Assembly (NCBI GenBank): GCA_021186555.1
Contig: JAJKFL010000042.1
Coordinates: forward strand, 23,125,521-23,189,520
Source: Reticulitermes speratus
Lineage: Eukaryota > Arthropoda > Insecta > Blattodea > Rhinotermitidae
Length of the DNA stretch: 64,000 nucleotides
Direction of reading: 5' to 3'
Both the position numbers and the translations under genes were made by a program. Positions 1 to 10,985 of this stretch are shown here, piece by piece; position 1 is the first letter of the stretch, and every line of letters begins with the position of its first letter. The notes beneath the pieces were generated by a model that saw only the letters and a program-made list of their open reading frames with translations, made no database searches and was not told the DNA's origin.

Positions 1-2500
1 AATCCAGCGGTCTGGCAGATGCTCATTTAGGTGTGCACGTACGGCACGTGCCCCAACTTGCTGGAAGAAATGTTTACAGTTCGTCTATTAAACAAGGTAT
101 ACATCTTTGCACTTTATAAGAGTCATTCCAAAATATGCACTTCTGAAGGCGTTTACTCCTCTTGTGAAGACCCTGTATATCCAGTTATGTTTACTGATAC
201 AGCGGTTTCTTGTGTATCTGTATATAACTTTCGCATTTAAATATGGAACTATATAGATAACTGTTTACTGCATTTGTAAATCACTCAATAGTTTTTGTGT
301 AAGGGATATATGAATATGCTTGTATCTGTACCTGAAGCTTTCAGTGTTAGGGTACACATTATTTTCAAGGCGTATTAAATGCTAAAAATTACGATTGTAC
401 CAAAGCACTGACCATTGAGAGTTTAACAATAACAATCAATATTTAACGGGTATCATAAGAAGTCAATGGCGTGTGGTTATGGTGTTGTCATTTTACGCTC
501 AAAACAAAAATAGCCTTAACGACAATTTCGTACTTTTCAAATACCCTTTAAAAATTGTAACATATATGAACCATTTAAAGTCTAGTGGTTGATACAAGCA
601 TCGCCACGTTTAACGATAAAACTCTATATTTTTACCACGCAAAATATTAGATTTTTCATATCTTTTCGGTATTTGTATGCGTTGAATATCTAGGTTTTCA
701 GTGTTCGCCACGTTAGAACGGGTGACAGTGCCTAGCGATGAGACGAGTGACGGTACCACAGCTCCCTGTTTATGATAGGGTGCCAGTGAAGCTGCGTCTC
801 TTGCTACGTAGCTCCAGTAATAGTAGTCTGCGCACTTTTTAGAGGTAATGATGCTTTATTCAACAGCTCGTGATCAGAGTTTTACAGACGGCTGAAAAGC
901 TAAACTCGGAGATTGAAGAAAAGTACAAGAATATTCTACTCTGAGGTGGGGCTCTTAGGTCACCGAATACTTGCAATAAAAATCGACTAGGAGAAGTCGG
1001 AATATCACAAAGAGTCTGTGAATTATACGATGGAGCAGGATCGCGACAATCTTCAGGACTACCGTGGCCAAAATGACTGAATGAATCCGAATGAATGACG
1101 AATGACTTGACCGCAGGGATGACTGATCTTCTTTCTAACCGATCGTGCAGTGAATTATAATATATGAATAGTCTACCTGGAGAGTTCTTATATTATTTAT
1201 GTGTTTCGTATGATTCAAAAATGAAAATACACTATTTCCTTGTTTAGCATTAACCTGTCGGCCTTTCTTATGGAAAGATACCGTAAAGTAGGAACTTTAA
1301 TTCGTGTTCAAAGTAGATCAATTTTATTCTTCAGAGGATTGAAAAAATAATGTTTATATATGGGCGCTAACTACCGTTCTAATCTCTCTAACGTGTAATT
1401 AGTTTCTCCAAGTGCGGCTACTTGATCCTACTCTCATACGTCTGTATCGTTTTAGTCTGTCTATCCGCTACAGCACAAGGGGACCGAAGGATATACGTAC
1501 GTAAGAACTACAGTGGGCTACCTTGTCTGGAGCTGCCTCCAAACTAGACCCACGTGTCTGTAAATAACTCTTCTCCTTCCTCAAGCTTAACCTTCGTCGA
1601 CACTTTTCCTTTGAAGCTACTACACCGTCCATATCCCGTTCTGTAAAACACTCCATGGCTCGGCTCGTAAAGCCCTGCAGCAACTCTCTGCAAAACGTAA
1701 CCCGTTTTATGCTTGCTACGACGTTAACACTGACACGTCTAGGGCTGATCTACACTGCTTATTCCACATTCACAACATTCAGTTCATTCCTTTACAAAAG
1801 ACACACATTTTCTATATTGTTTTCTCGTCACTCCGAACTCGTGACGATTAAGACGCCTGTGCGAAAAGACCCAAATTTGTGATTATTCACTCGATGCGAC
1901 TGAGGATAACATCAACGCAGACAAGTGTTGGGTTTGAGACTGATAGCCCTAGGGTTTCGTGACTCTCGTCAAACTCAGACATAGAACAACCTTCTTGGTG
2001 ATACGTACTATAATAACAACTTACGTTACTGTGACGAGTGCATTCATATGTGCCTGTGTTGTCCTGTAACTGCAGGAACCTTGACAAGGACCATCCGAGA
2101 GAAAGCATCCTACAATACGTCTGACTATAGTAATAAAATGTAATATATTACGCCCTAAAGAAACTGGTAAGCGAGGATTGAACGAGCAGTTAAGTTAGAA
2201 AATGTACATACAAGGAAAGCTTCTGCCGCATATCTCCTATTATTGCCATTGTACTCTCAATTCGTGAAGTATTAATGTTTGCTAGTGTAATAAATACCGT
2301 AAAACAAGGATATTGACTGGCGGTGGCAAAATTAATCCAACTCTTCTCAGGTTATGAGGGACATAGTTAAAAATGTGTTGCCTTCAATTACTTTGAGAAT
2401 CATAAAGGTACGGGATGTTATAATAGAGCGGAATAAAATTTTATTGTATCTGTCATTCAGTGTTGAAAAACTACATTATTTGAGCAGTCACTCTCGAATT
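1..2500. other. unannotated AT-rich DNA
   Basis: I see no gene or recognisable repeat here. The longest open frames are about 75 codons, with no family resemblance and no splice-compatible chain. It could be intergenic or deep intronic. Confidence 0.6.
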
Positions 2501-2594
2501 ATACATAGAAATGCTCTTAGTCTAGGATATATAATAAATTCAGTCAAACACAACCAACGTATTTTATTCAAATCAGCCTACATTTAGTTCCAGG

Positions 2595-2638
2595 CAGCTA
2601 CATGTTTCGCCCTTATATATATGGCCATCATCAGGCTG
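2595..2638 (-). ncRNA. hammerhead-ribozyme-like motif, most canonical copy
   Basis: Read on the minus strand: helix I strand CAGC, core CTGATGA (2628-2634), an imperfect GC-rich helix II with an AU-rich loop, GAAAC (2604-2608), palindromic ACATGT, A as the cleavage-site base (GUA, a permitted NUH triplet), then GCTG, which pairs four bases with CAGC. All invariant hammerhead core bases are present. One extra U lies between the core A9 position and helix II, and helix II has one G-G mismatch, so activity is uncertain. Helix III is only the self-complementary ACATGT, which would favour a dimeric form as in other short-helix-III hammerheads. Confidence 0.6.
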
Positions 2639-3156
2639 GCACAAAAGAAAGAAAATAAATGCACAGTTGTGTTGAGGATTGAGACCATATATATAGGAGG
2701 TAGTGTTTTTTGTTATTAACTTTTCACTACAGTTACTGGTTCTTCGTTTTCCTAAAGCTGCGGGCAGTGCGGGTGTCTCGTTTCTCTAAATCTCACGGAA
2801 GTTGGTGAATTTGGTACAACTTGCAATCTGTATAGCTGATTTATGTATACTGCCAATGGAAATAAAGCTTACATTAAAAAAAAGACCATATATGGTTGAA
2901 ACGTGTAGCTGAATTTAACTAAATACGTGTTGATTTGAATTAAATATATTGGTTGCGTTTGAATTTCTTATATATCCTAGATTATTTAAAGACCCAACGG
3001 GGATGAATTGCTTAAAAATTATAAATGCTAGCCAAGCTCTTATCCGTCAATAAAAGAATGCAAAGAGAAAATTACACAGTTGCAATTCAAATATGTACTT
3101 CACCATGATCTCAATCCTAAACGCAACAGTTTACTTGTTTTCTTCCTTGTGTGCCA

Positions 3157-3194
3157 GCCTGGTGATGACCACATATGGTTGAAACATTTAGCTT
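3157..3194 (+). ncRNA. decayed hammerhead-like motif in plus-strand arm
   Basis: This is the counterpart of the 2595-2638 motif in the third segment of the composite. The core reads CTGGTGA (A6 changed to G) and is followed by ACC/GGT helix II, GAAAC, ATTTA and GCT, which still pairs with the upstream AGC. The core change and loss of the palindromic helix III suggest it is inactive. A third, truncated version lacking the first core block lies at 2886-2915. Confidence 0.45.
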
Positions 3195-3734
3195 ATTTGC
3201 ACTAAATATATGATGATTTGAATTAAATATTTTTGTTGTGTTTGAATTTCTTATATATCTTAGATTATTTAGGACACAACGGGGATGAAATGCCTACAAA
3301 TTTGAAATGCTCTTAGTTCTTCACTTAAAGTGTCTGTTTTCGTGTACCATATTAACCAAAACATGGAATATGTCAACCCACATGAAAATCCGTTTAACGG
3401 TTCTAGAGTTCCTTTATGCAAGCAGAAGTGGCGAAGGAAATAGATGCGTTTATGCAGTTCTCATTCCGAACGCTCCGCAAATAGGTCAGAAGTCCAAATC
3501 TGATGTCGTTTACAGTGGTCACAGGAATCGTTGTTATCAGCTTCGCTCGGGACATGAATAAACAACAAGCTTTATCTTTGACGTCTCTTGCAAGTAGAGT
3601 TGTGCGGATTTCTGTGGAAGACTTTCTGCCAAACACTTGAATACATTTTTACAACCAATTTTTAAACGCAACAGCCTGAAGTCTAATTCGTGTTATTGTA
3701 AAAACAAAGAATAATAGTCCTTTAAAGCAAAGCA

Positions 3735-4015
3735 ATTCCATTACAGGCCTGGATAGGCCCTTAGGTTTCCAGGAGGTTGAGGCTCCCAGATTTCTAGACA
3801 ATCGGCACATGAAGGTGGTAAGGTTGTCAGCCCTACGCATCGGTCGCCTTTACCCCCAGGAAATATTCCTGGTACTCATTTCTGTTAGAGACTGAGTCGA
3901 CCCCAGGGCCATAGTGCGGCCGAAAGGATTATATCAATGACAAATTCCAGGGACACCATCGGGAATCGAACCCGCGACCTTCCGCCTTGTAGCGCAGTGC
4001 CTCAACTAACTGTGT
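3735..4015 (-). mobile_element. tRNA-derived SINE, family B
   Basis: On the minus strand the element starts with a tRNA-like head (GAGGCACTGCGCTACAAGG as A-box region, GCGGGTTCGATTCCCG as a perfect B box). A central domain follows, GGCCCTGGGG...ATGAGTACCAGG...CCTGGGGGTAAAGGCG, shared with elements at 6.3, 18.5 and 40.3 kb. The B box is intact, but there is no evidence of a functional tRNA fold. The short open frame over it is fortuitous. Confidence 0.75.
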
Positions 4016-4019
4016 TTTA

Positions 4020-4490
4020 CTGTCACTAAATTTGTTACAAACATACTTGTTCCGTTTATGTGTTCAAAAATGAGTGCAGCTACTATTTCCCATATAATGC
4101 CTTGTTACTTGATATTCTGCATCGCAAACACAGAGTAGACCTACTTGTGTATGGATATGGTCTTCTTGTGAGCTTTATACATGTTAATCACGTGATAAAG
4201 CAAGCCCCCTCTTTTATAGCGTAACGATGGATTTTTCACTCTGCATGCCTGTTTGACTTGCCATGGCAACGAGAGATAAACAACTCGACCTTTCCTCTGT
4301 GTACAGTAACGACATCAGCTTGTGGCGAGCTGCTTGCAATCATGCAGAAACGTGCTTGTTACTAATATGGGCTTTTGCGTGCAAAATAGAAAGGTGTACA
4401 CTTCTTTCCTTGCTGTTAAATTTTATGGGTGGATAGCTTGAATTAACGAAGGGAACATCAGGAATTATGTGACTAAAGTATCTTGCTACT
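4020..4490. other. unannotated DNA with an X-box-like palindrome
   Basis: No gene is seen. A perfect 12-bp palindrome, TTGCCATGGCAA, lies at 4258-4269. It resembles the RFX X-box consensus GTNRCC-N-RGYAAC apart from its first base. Confidence 0.4.
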
Positions 4491-4541
4491 ACTACTACCA
4501 CCACAGTAGTACTAGCAGTAGTAGTAGTACTAGTGTTTGTG

Positions 4542-4545
<4 letters not shown>

Positions 4546-4602
<57 letters not shown>
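4546..4602 (+). repeat. (AGT)n microsatellite
   Basis: About 18 uninterrupted AGT units follow a degenerate TAC/AGT-rich lead-in from about 4490. It creates fake polyserine and polyleucine frames on the two strands; neither is a gene. Confidence 0.95.
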
Positions 4603-4604
4603 CA

Positions 4605-5550
4605 TCACGTTATGTGATTGTAATAGTAATGTATACATGGTAGAATTAATTACGGCACTTGCTATATGTTTCACGATATCCTTTCTAGGTTCTGTTGTTT
4701 TCTGATATGATATTTTCGGATTATCCACATTTACTGAATTTTTTAAAACGGAAATAATCCTAACTCAATATTCATTACATTTCAAACGTTTTTACAATTG
4801 CATGCATGTAATTGAAAAGTATTTATGAACCACTTCACTTATGAAGCGTATTCTGATTAAATAATGTTGAGCCTGCTGTTGGAGTACTCAATTACGCAGT
4901 AGCAATAAGTGTCACGTGACGAGATTCAGCGCGGAAGTTTTACATGCTGGTGCTTCTACCTTGTCTCTAAGCTTTTGTAACTGAAATGCGATTTTGAATA
5001 ATCGTATAAGCAAGCTGAATGTTTGAGGTGGCTTCCTCGTTTTAACGACACTTCACCGAATCCTTTAAAGGGAGGTTGCGGGACAAAATATCATATTTTG
5101 TGCAGACAAGTGAAAGAATTAATAATATTCTGCGCTAGATGGCGAACCTTGGGACTGTGCAAATGTTGCTAGGCTGCGAGAACGCAGTGTCGAGGATGTG
5201 ATATCAGACTTATGGCATTGAATTTCAAGCAGAAGCTCTAGATACCGCCCAATATTGTAGGGCTTGTAGTAGACACCACAGACCCCAACACGTCTGTTGT
5301 AAAACCACTGGGCCAAATTTAAATACGTTTTTTAGTAAGATTATCTTCAGTATGCGTGCATCAAATAATCTCTATAAAATAATGGGTTCTAAAGGTAAAA
5401 TTAAATAAAAGAAAATTCAGAAAATTGGTGCTGTACCGGTACAAAATGCTAGAGTCTTACATCCTTTATTCCTTACATGATTTCCCCTAATTATAAGTGT
5501 CGTGTACGTGGATTTACGGACAATATCTTTCATGGTGCAAACCGGGAGGG
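4605..5550. other. unannotated DNA
   Basis: No recognisable gene or repeat. A 65-codon minus-strand frame at 5119-5316 has no family resemblance. Confidence 0.5.
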
Positions 5551-5554
5551 CTTA

Positions 5555-5800
5555 TATCATTAATTCTGTAGTCTGACTTACGACAGGTCCATAGCTTCTT
5601 CCAAAGCGAGTTCTCCACAGAGTGCGATCTAGTGCTTCCTCTTTCAATTTCCAGTATCTTCTCTTTTCCTTAAAGTCATCCAGTAGCTGCTTACGCCTTC
5701 TTCCTCATCTTCCCTTCATTTCTATTCTTCCCTCTAACTTTCCTTCAATCACGTGTTTTAGAAGGCAGGTTCTACGCAAGACGTGACGCAAGAGATGAGC
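5555..5800 (-). pseudogene. LINE open-reading-frame 3' end fragment
   Basis: Minus-strand translation gives blocks typical of the C-terminal tail of an insect non-LTR retrotransposon polyprotein: LRHVLRRTCLLKHVIEGK, then GRRRKQLLDDFKEKR, LKEEALDRTLWRTRFGR and YGPVVSQTTE, running to a stop near 5560. A stop inside the GR-rich stretch and the lack of any upstream reverse transcriptase mark it as a dead 5'-truncated copy. The match is from recognition of the family; no search was run. Confidence 0.7.
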
Positions 5801-6265
5801 AAAGGCGGATATGGCGCCTCCATAAAATTAAGGTCGTATTTTGAATCTCGAAAACAACTGCAACATCAGAATATTTTCTGTAACTGCGAATAATTATTCG
5901 CATGGAAAGAGTATTTTGTGTCTCATTCCCAAGGACTGAGTAAGTGTGTTTAAGTAAGTTATCTGCCTGCTTTGAATATAGGTCATGGAATGGTATTCAA
6001 TGGTTCTGCTGGGTGTAGCTTAGGCGATACAGAAGTGACGCCTTCCATTCGTATTGTTTCCAGTTCAAACCCCTCCCCTATCCTTTTACACAAAATTTCC
6101 TTAAATAACCTACCGACTGGTATTACCGCCAAAGAAAGCACTATCGCCACAAGCCGAACTGGTAATAGCAAAAAGTTGTGCTAGTGAAGGGAAATATTCC
6201 GAAGGCTATATGGCCAAAGCCTGTTCGATGTCAGCTTCGTCAGAGAGTAAAGGGCCCATACATTA
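5800..6265. other. unannotated DNA
   Basis: No gene or clear repeat is seen. Overlapping short frames near 5983-6184 on both strands are chance. Confidence 0.45.
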
Positions 6266-6279
6266 AGTCCCTACCACAA

Positions 6280-6542
6280 CAGGTAAGGTAAAGGTAAAAT
6301 TCACCCTAGAACAGGCCATGACGGCCCAGGTATAGCTCTACTCTTTCTTTAACTTCGGCGCTAGATGGGGGTGGGTGGTCAACTTCACGCCCCGGCCGCT
6401 TTACCCCCGGGAAAGAGACCCCGTACTCGTTTATAGGAGGCTAGGTGGGCCTCAGGGCCGGTCTGGACGGCTGCGGACCGTCCAGCCCGTAGCGAGTCGC
6501 TATACCGACTACGCTATCCCGGTCCATCTACCACAACAGGTA
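6280..6542 (-). mobile_element. tRNA-derived SINE, family B-like with GTAAAGGTA tail
   Basis: On the minus strand a tRNA-like head (ATAGCGTAGTCGGTATAGCG) is followed by the shared central domain (GGCCCTGAGGCCCACC, TATAAACGAGTACGGGGTC, CCCGGGGGTAAAG). It ends in a tail that reads GGTAAGGTAAAGGTAAAAT on the plus strand. The flanking ACCACAACAGGTA occurs on both sides (about 6271-6283 and 6530-6542), consistent with a 13-bp target duplication. The B box is eroded. Confidence 0.7.
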
Positions 6543-6641
6543 GAATATAAAAATAATAATAATATAAAATTATTAATATTGTATCTGTTATCACATTTAT
6601 GCAGGGTACTTAATATTATATATATATATGAAATGTGTTTC

Positions 6642-6686
6642 TAGGGTATATAATTTTGCAGCTATTCTGTAAAATTATATACCCTA
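6642..6686. repeat. short inverted repeat
   Basis: Perfect 16-bp arms, TAGGGTATATAATTTT and its complement, are separated by a 13-base loop. It lies just left of an ATT microsatellite. It may be a tiny foldback or cruciform; function unknown. Confidence 0.7.

Positions 6687-6688
<2 letters not shown>

Positions 6689-6735
<47 letters not shown>
6689..6735 (+). repeat. (ATT)n microsatellite
   Basis: About 15 uninterrupted ATT units. Confidence 0.95.
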
Positions 6736-6739
6736 GAGT

Positions 6740-8099
6740 CCATCCTTTTTTTTCTTGGGACTGCCTTCCGATTAAACCCTGGTTTTCACGGAGGTATCCC
6801 ACACTCCATTAAATACATGTATTATGTACAACTCTTTTTATGTTTCTAAACCACTTCTATATATCTGCGTCTAAATATATTTATATACCTAGATCTGTAA
6901 CCAGTTTCATATATAGAATAGGCATGTAAGCCCTAAGTGACCGATTTGTTTTCTGGCCGTAGAGCCAAGTGAATCCCCGCTTAGCAACTGGGAAATCGCC
7001 GAGGTGTCCGTAAGAAATGCTGATGCGACAGGCTTCCCATACACAGAAACAGACTGGCATTATTTCCAGGACTTGGCCCCTTTAATCTTCAGAAGAAGCA
7101 CATGTCGATGTATACGTTATCCGTGTAGGAGGGTAACAAAACTTTATATTGTTTTCTGAAACAATGAATTCTATAGGTATATTCAGTGAGTCACCTTTCT
7201 TTACAAACTTAACCACTGTGATTTTCGTGGTTTCAGATGAACAAAGTATATTTGAAATGATATTTCCGCCACTATCTTCCAGAGTGAACCAAATATTGAT
7301 CTGTATTTTAAGATTTTTTCATACGGAATAATCGGTATTGGCTGTAAAGTAATAACGTATTGTCACATAAGTTACGTAACTCTAGAGGAACTGATTGTGA
7401 AACATGTATTGAAGAAACGTCAGTGAAACTGTCAGAAGCAGAAATTGATTTAGGCTGTCAAGGTCTACTGTGCTAATGTCAGATTCACGTACATTGCTCT
7501 GTGTAAAGTCTCCTGCCGCGCATTGTTGTCATGGCTACAGAAACCAAAGCCAGTCTATTAAAGGAGAAGAAGAAATAGAAATCAGCTTGTCTGCTGCCGT
7601 AGTTTCTGCAACAATCCAATTGGCTTTTGGGATGCTTGTAATTGCTCTTCCAACAATTCCTCTTCCACAGCTAGTAGTCCCCCCTAGTAAGTAAATTATT
7701 GCGCTTACTGTGGTACCCAAAGCTCATTTCGCAAGAGTCCACCACTGGTCCCGATCCCACTACAGATAGTTCCTGCCCATATCATTACACCTAGTAATCT
7801 ATTATTTATTAGTGATTTATTTAACACTGAAAGCATTTCAAAATATGGAGGTACGTATTTGGCGTCACATGGTAGGATAGTAATGAGTGATTGATTGGAA
7901 AGAATGCGGAAGGAAGCAGTTAGGACCTAATTTCAGCTACAAAACCGGCATTCGCCTAGAGGGACTCAGTCAAGTAATCTAAGTCTTGGCCGAAATTCTA
8001 AGCAGCCACCGATGGAGTACAAGTCAGAAGTGTGGTCGGTATTTCTTGAGCCAAGTTACTAGATTTAGCACCAAATTTATTTAAATTAGGGCCTGTATT
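6740..8099. other. unannotated DNA
   Basis: No recognisable coding or mobile sequence. Frames of 60-74 codons at 7149-7331 and 7470-7694 have no family resemblance. Confidence 0.5.
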
Positions 8100-8110
8100 A
8101 CAATATTATA

Positions 8111-8372
8111 GCCGATCCCAGTGGCCGTGCGGTCTAAGGCGTGGTCTGCGGCCGCTCGCTTAGTAGGATTGTGGGTTCGAACCCCACCGGGGGCATGGAT
8201 GTCTGTCTCTTGTGAGTGTTGTGTGTTGTCAGGTAGAGGTCTCTGCGACGAGCTGGTCCATCGTCCAGAGGAGTCGTACCGAGTGTGGTGTGTCTAAAAA
8301 GTGTGATCGTGAAGCCTCGAACAATGAGGCGGCCTAGGCCCCCAAGGGGCTGTCGAGCCATTGAAAAAAAAA
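8111..8372 (+). mobile_element. full-length tRNA-derived SINE, family A (poly-A type)
   Basis: A tRNA-Leu/Ser-like head begins GCCGATCCCAGTGGCCGTGC and has a B box, GGGTTCGAACCCC. The body contains GGCATGGATGTCTGTCTC and GGTAGAGGTCTCTG. The 3' end CCCCCAAGGGGCTGTCGAGC runs into a poly-A tail. A 10-bp target duplication, ACAATATTAT, lies at 8100-8109 and 8372-8381. The complete structure and duplication show insertion by target-primed retroposition. Other copies are at 20.9, 22.7, 23.0, 41.6, 55.1 and 59.3 kb. Read antisense the head yields the spurious peptide PPVGFEPTI. Confidence 0.92.
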
Positions 8373-8382
8373 CAATATTATT

Positions 8383-10165
8383 CTCCAATTACTACTTTGT
8401 TTATCAAGTGGTCTCTTTACTTCATACTTTATTATTAAATTTTTTAACTAATTTCTCTACTGTCAGCACACCTGCTTGGCTATTTCAAACTTATAATACT
8501 CGTAAGCGGGGCAGAGGTAAAGTACTAGGTTCAGTCACAAAACGAAGTTTGCAAGATCGCGCATATATATATATATATATATATAGTAATTTTGCCATCT
8601 TTGAACCGGCGAACTGATGAACCACCGCGATACTTCAACTGTTGATAGCACATGGGCGTTTGGTGTTGCGGAAAGGGCAACTAGTGACGTGACATCTTGT
8701 TCAGTTTTGTGAGTTTGGAACGTGAAAGGGGCACTGAGAAAATCGGCTACAAAAATTTTCGACCTTCTTGTTGTCATTTTTGACGTATGTCTGTATGTTT
8801 TATATCATCATAGAAATAAGAAACTGTATTTTTTTGTACTTACACCAGGTAAAAGTAAGTTTTCCACTGTGTAATTTACTATACCGTTTTTTCGTTTTTA
8901 ATTTTCATGGAACTTCAGAGTTTCGAAAAAAAACTGGCGGAGTTTCTATCGATGAACCACCACAGGGCTTTGCAAATGGACCGGTGGGCCATTCGTGAAA
9001 CCATACATTCTGTTACAGATTGCCAGTATTGTATAAACTCTTCCGGCTGTTATTTAAATGCTAATGAGTGCTCTTGAAGCATATTTTTCAGCATCATTTA
9101 TTTCAAAACTATGTTTCTGAATTGATGTCTAGAGGTGTTGCGAGTTATTTGCAAATTACGCCATAATGATTGAATACTTTCTCACGAAACCGGACTTTAT
9201 TTAATTGTGTTTTAAGTTCTAAGATTTAAAAGGATTAAATTGTTCAAATTATCCTAAAGTATAAGAAATAATATACTCTACTGCTAAGTTATCTTTTACA
9301 ACAAAAAAGAAAAAGAGGTATTCACACTTGTATGTATTGTAGCTGAACATCGAGTTCGAGCCCCAGTCGATCCTTCCCACCTTTCTACGTGAGGAAGGGG
9401 AAACATTTTGTTTTGTGTGTGTGTCCAACCTCAGCCTGAGGAAGGACCCTGTGACCCTCCGACCTTCACGTTTCGCTGTACGATATGGGTAGAGGGACAG
9501 AGGGAAATAAAAAGAAAAGGGAGTGATGTTGGTGACAAGAGGGGGGAGCAGGAAAAGAAGGACAGAAGAAGACCCGCCACGACCGGCAACAGTCGTTTTT
9601 AGAAAATTAAAGAAATCTGGGGATCCACGTTGTAACCGGCACTAGTGAATGTACTGGTGGTGATTAAATAAAGGTGTGAACCTCAGTCTAAGGTAATCTA
9701 TCTCGTCGTTGTGGGTACTAGTGAGAAACATAACGGACGGCGATACTATTTGATTACAATATTCTGTTTCGACGTCCAATTGAACTGCTACACAATATAA
9801 TTTTACAAAATAAACATTACTGTATGTAAAAACGTATATTTTCCTATATTATGTTTACGGTCCATTGATGGAAACAGGGTGGTCCTTCCATGGGACCCTA
9901 TTGATATGAATGGACCAATTACAATGTTATATAAAATATTTTTTTTCAAATAGTTATCTATGAGTTAGGTTTGCGAAATTTAGTTCGGCTCTAGAGAACA
10001 GAGTAAGGTACTTAAAGTAATATTTGTTGTTTTTCTATTAACAGTAAGTTCCTTTATTATTGTCGATATTTCCCAACAGGACCGCCGAAGACAACCTTAC
10101 CCTATTTTTGGAGTTCGTTTTTTTCACCTCTAAAAAGAACACTTCAGATATAATTGTACTGCTAT
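8383..10165. other. unannotated DNA with small (AT)n
   Basis: An (AT)n tract is at about 8562-8585. A B-box-like GAGTTCGAGCCCC at about 9350 has no clear head or tail, so I do not call a SINE. No gene seen. Confidence 0.45.
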
Positions 10166-10169
10166 CCCA

Positions 10170-10388
10170 CTAATGGTCTATATATTCCCTGCCATAACTG
10201 AGACATTTATCATACCGTGTGATGAGCTTTTCTATTCCCCGTTGGTAGGAGCTCGTGTCCTCTGTTGTCAGCGATTGTGTCACGCCTGTATACACCGCGC
10301 GATCATCTTCAGATTTGAAGCTGCCATTATCTTGCTTCAGACATATTTTAAGATAAACGTTCGTCGACGAATCGCCTGACATAATCAC
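10170..10388 (-). pseudogene. mariner-like transposase C-terminal fragment
   Basis: The minus-strand frame ends in YQRGIEKLITRYDKCLSYG followed by REYIDH and a stop. This is the conserved tail of mariner/SETMAR-type transposases, where a helix is followed by the RYDKCL motif. Only about 45 residues at the C-terminus are recognisable; none of the three catalytic aspartates is present. No terminal inverted repeat could be found in the 150 bases beyond the stop. A dead 5'-truncated relic. Confidence 0.7.
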
Positions 10389-10660
10389 AATCAGTTTAAG
10401 TTTGACATTTACGACATTATACGTCAGGTAGGCTTATTTTCTAACCGACGCGCCGGTCAGAAAGTAAGATTCTGCACCTACATATGCGAACGTCGCGACG
10501 CTCACATATCGGGATGCAGAAAAATGTGAAATTGCTCTCTGGTACTGAGGTGATATTTGAAAGTGTTATAACTGAAATTAAAGTTTTAATAATGAAACCA
10601 TATACAGTAAAATCCTGAAAGCAGTTCCACGTGAATTTCTTTTGGAACTGGATAGTAATT

Positions 10661-10677
10661 GTTTTTTTTTTTTTTTT
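10661..10677. repeat. poly-T tract
   Basis: A run of about 17 T. No element boundary was recognised around it. Confidence 0.8.
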
Positions 10678-10774
10678 GCGTTTATACCCATGTAAGGTAC
10701 AGGGTATCAAACATAACTACTCGTTACTACATTTAATAATACGTTTACGAATGTCCAACTTTTTCCTGTCCAGA

Positions 10775-10985
10775 GATCGTGCCACGGCTCAGGTAGTTAG
10801 TCTATGACCTCTCACCGCCGAGGCATGGGTTTGATTCAGGGCCTGTCTTTGTGCCATTTTTGGTAGAAAAAGTAGCACTGGGAGAGTTCTGCCGCCGAGT
10901 ACTTCGGTTTTCCAATGTTAGCATCATTACACCAAAGTTCTATACTTATTCATTAATCTATCATCAACGCTGTACAATCTTAGTC
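10775..10985 (+). mobile_element. tRNA-derived SINE, family C
   Basis: The head CACGGCTCAGGTAGTTAGTC is A-box-like and GGGTTTGATTCAGGG is a decayed B box. The core GCCGAGTACTTCGGTTTTCC matches the widespread arthropod SINE core with a TACTCCGGTTTTCC-type signature. A second copy is at 12.2 kb. Substitutions in both boxes suggest an old insertion. Confidence 0.65.

Larger units (their letters stand above)
2522..3303. mobile_element. composite Penelope-like insertion carrying hammerhead-like repeats
   Basis: Three related segments lie here: 2522-2688 in minus orientation, 2881-3032 in plus and 3107-3303 in plus. Shared blocks are CTCAATCCT, GCCAGCCTG, GAAACRTGTAGCT, GATTTGAATWAA and TTATATATCYTAG. 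The composite is flanked by a perfect 14-bp direct repeat, GAAATGCTCTTAGT, at 2508-2521 and 3304-3317, which reads as a target-site duplication. Penelope-like retroelements are known for terminal repeats arranged directly or inverted and for hammerhead motifs inside them. No reverse transcriptase is visible, so this is non-autonomous or internally deleted. The family assignment is inference; the repeat structure and flanking duplication are visible directly. Confidence 0.6.

Noticed and set aside
4469-4728. Polyserine and polyleucine frames
   Set aside because: Products of the (AGT)n microsatellite.
8130-8200. Possible functional tRNA-Leu/Ser gene
   Set aside because: A and B boxes are SINE promoter; the acceptor stem does not close and the sequence continues into the SINE body in all copies.
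8134-8388. 84-codon minus-strand frame ending in GFEPTILLSERPQ
   Set aside because: Same SINE-A antisense artefact.
9340-9430. SINE suggested by GAGTTCGAGCCCC
   Set aside because: Only a B-box-like string; no A box, shared body or tail found.
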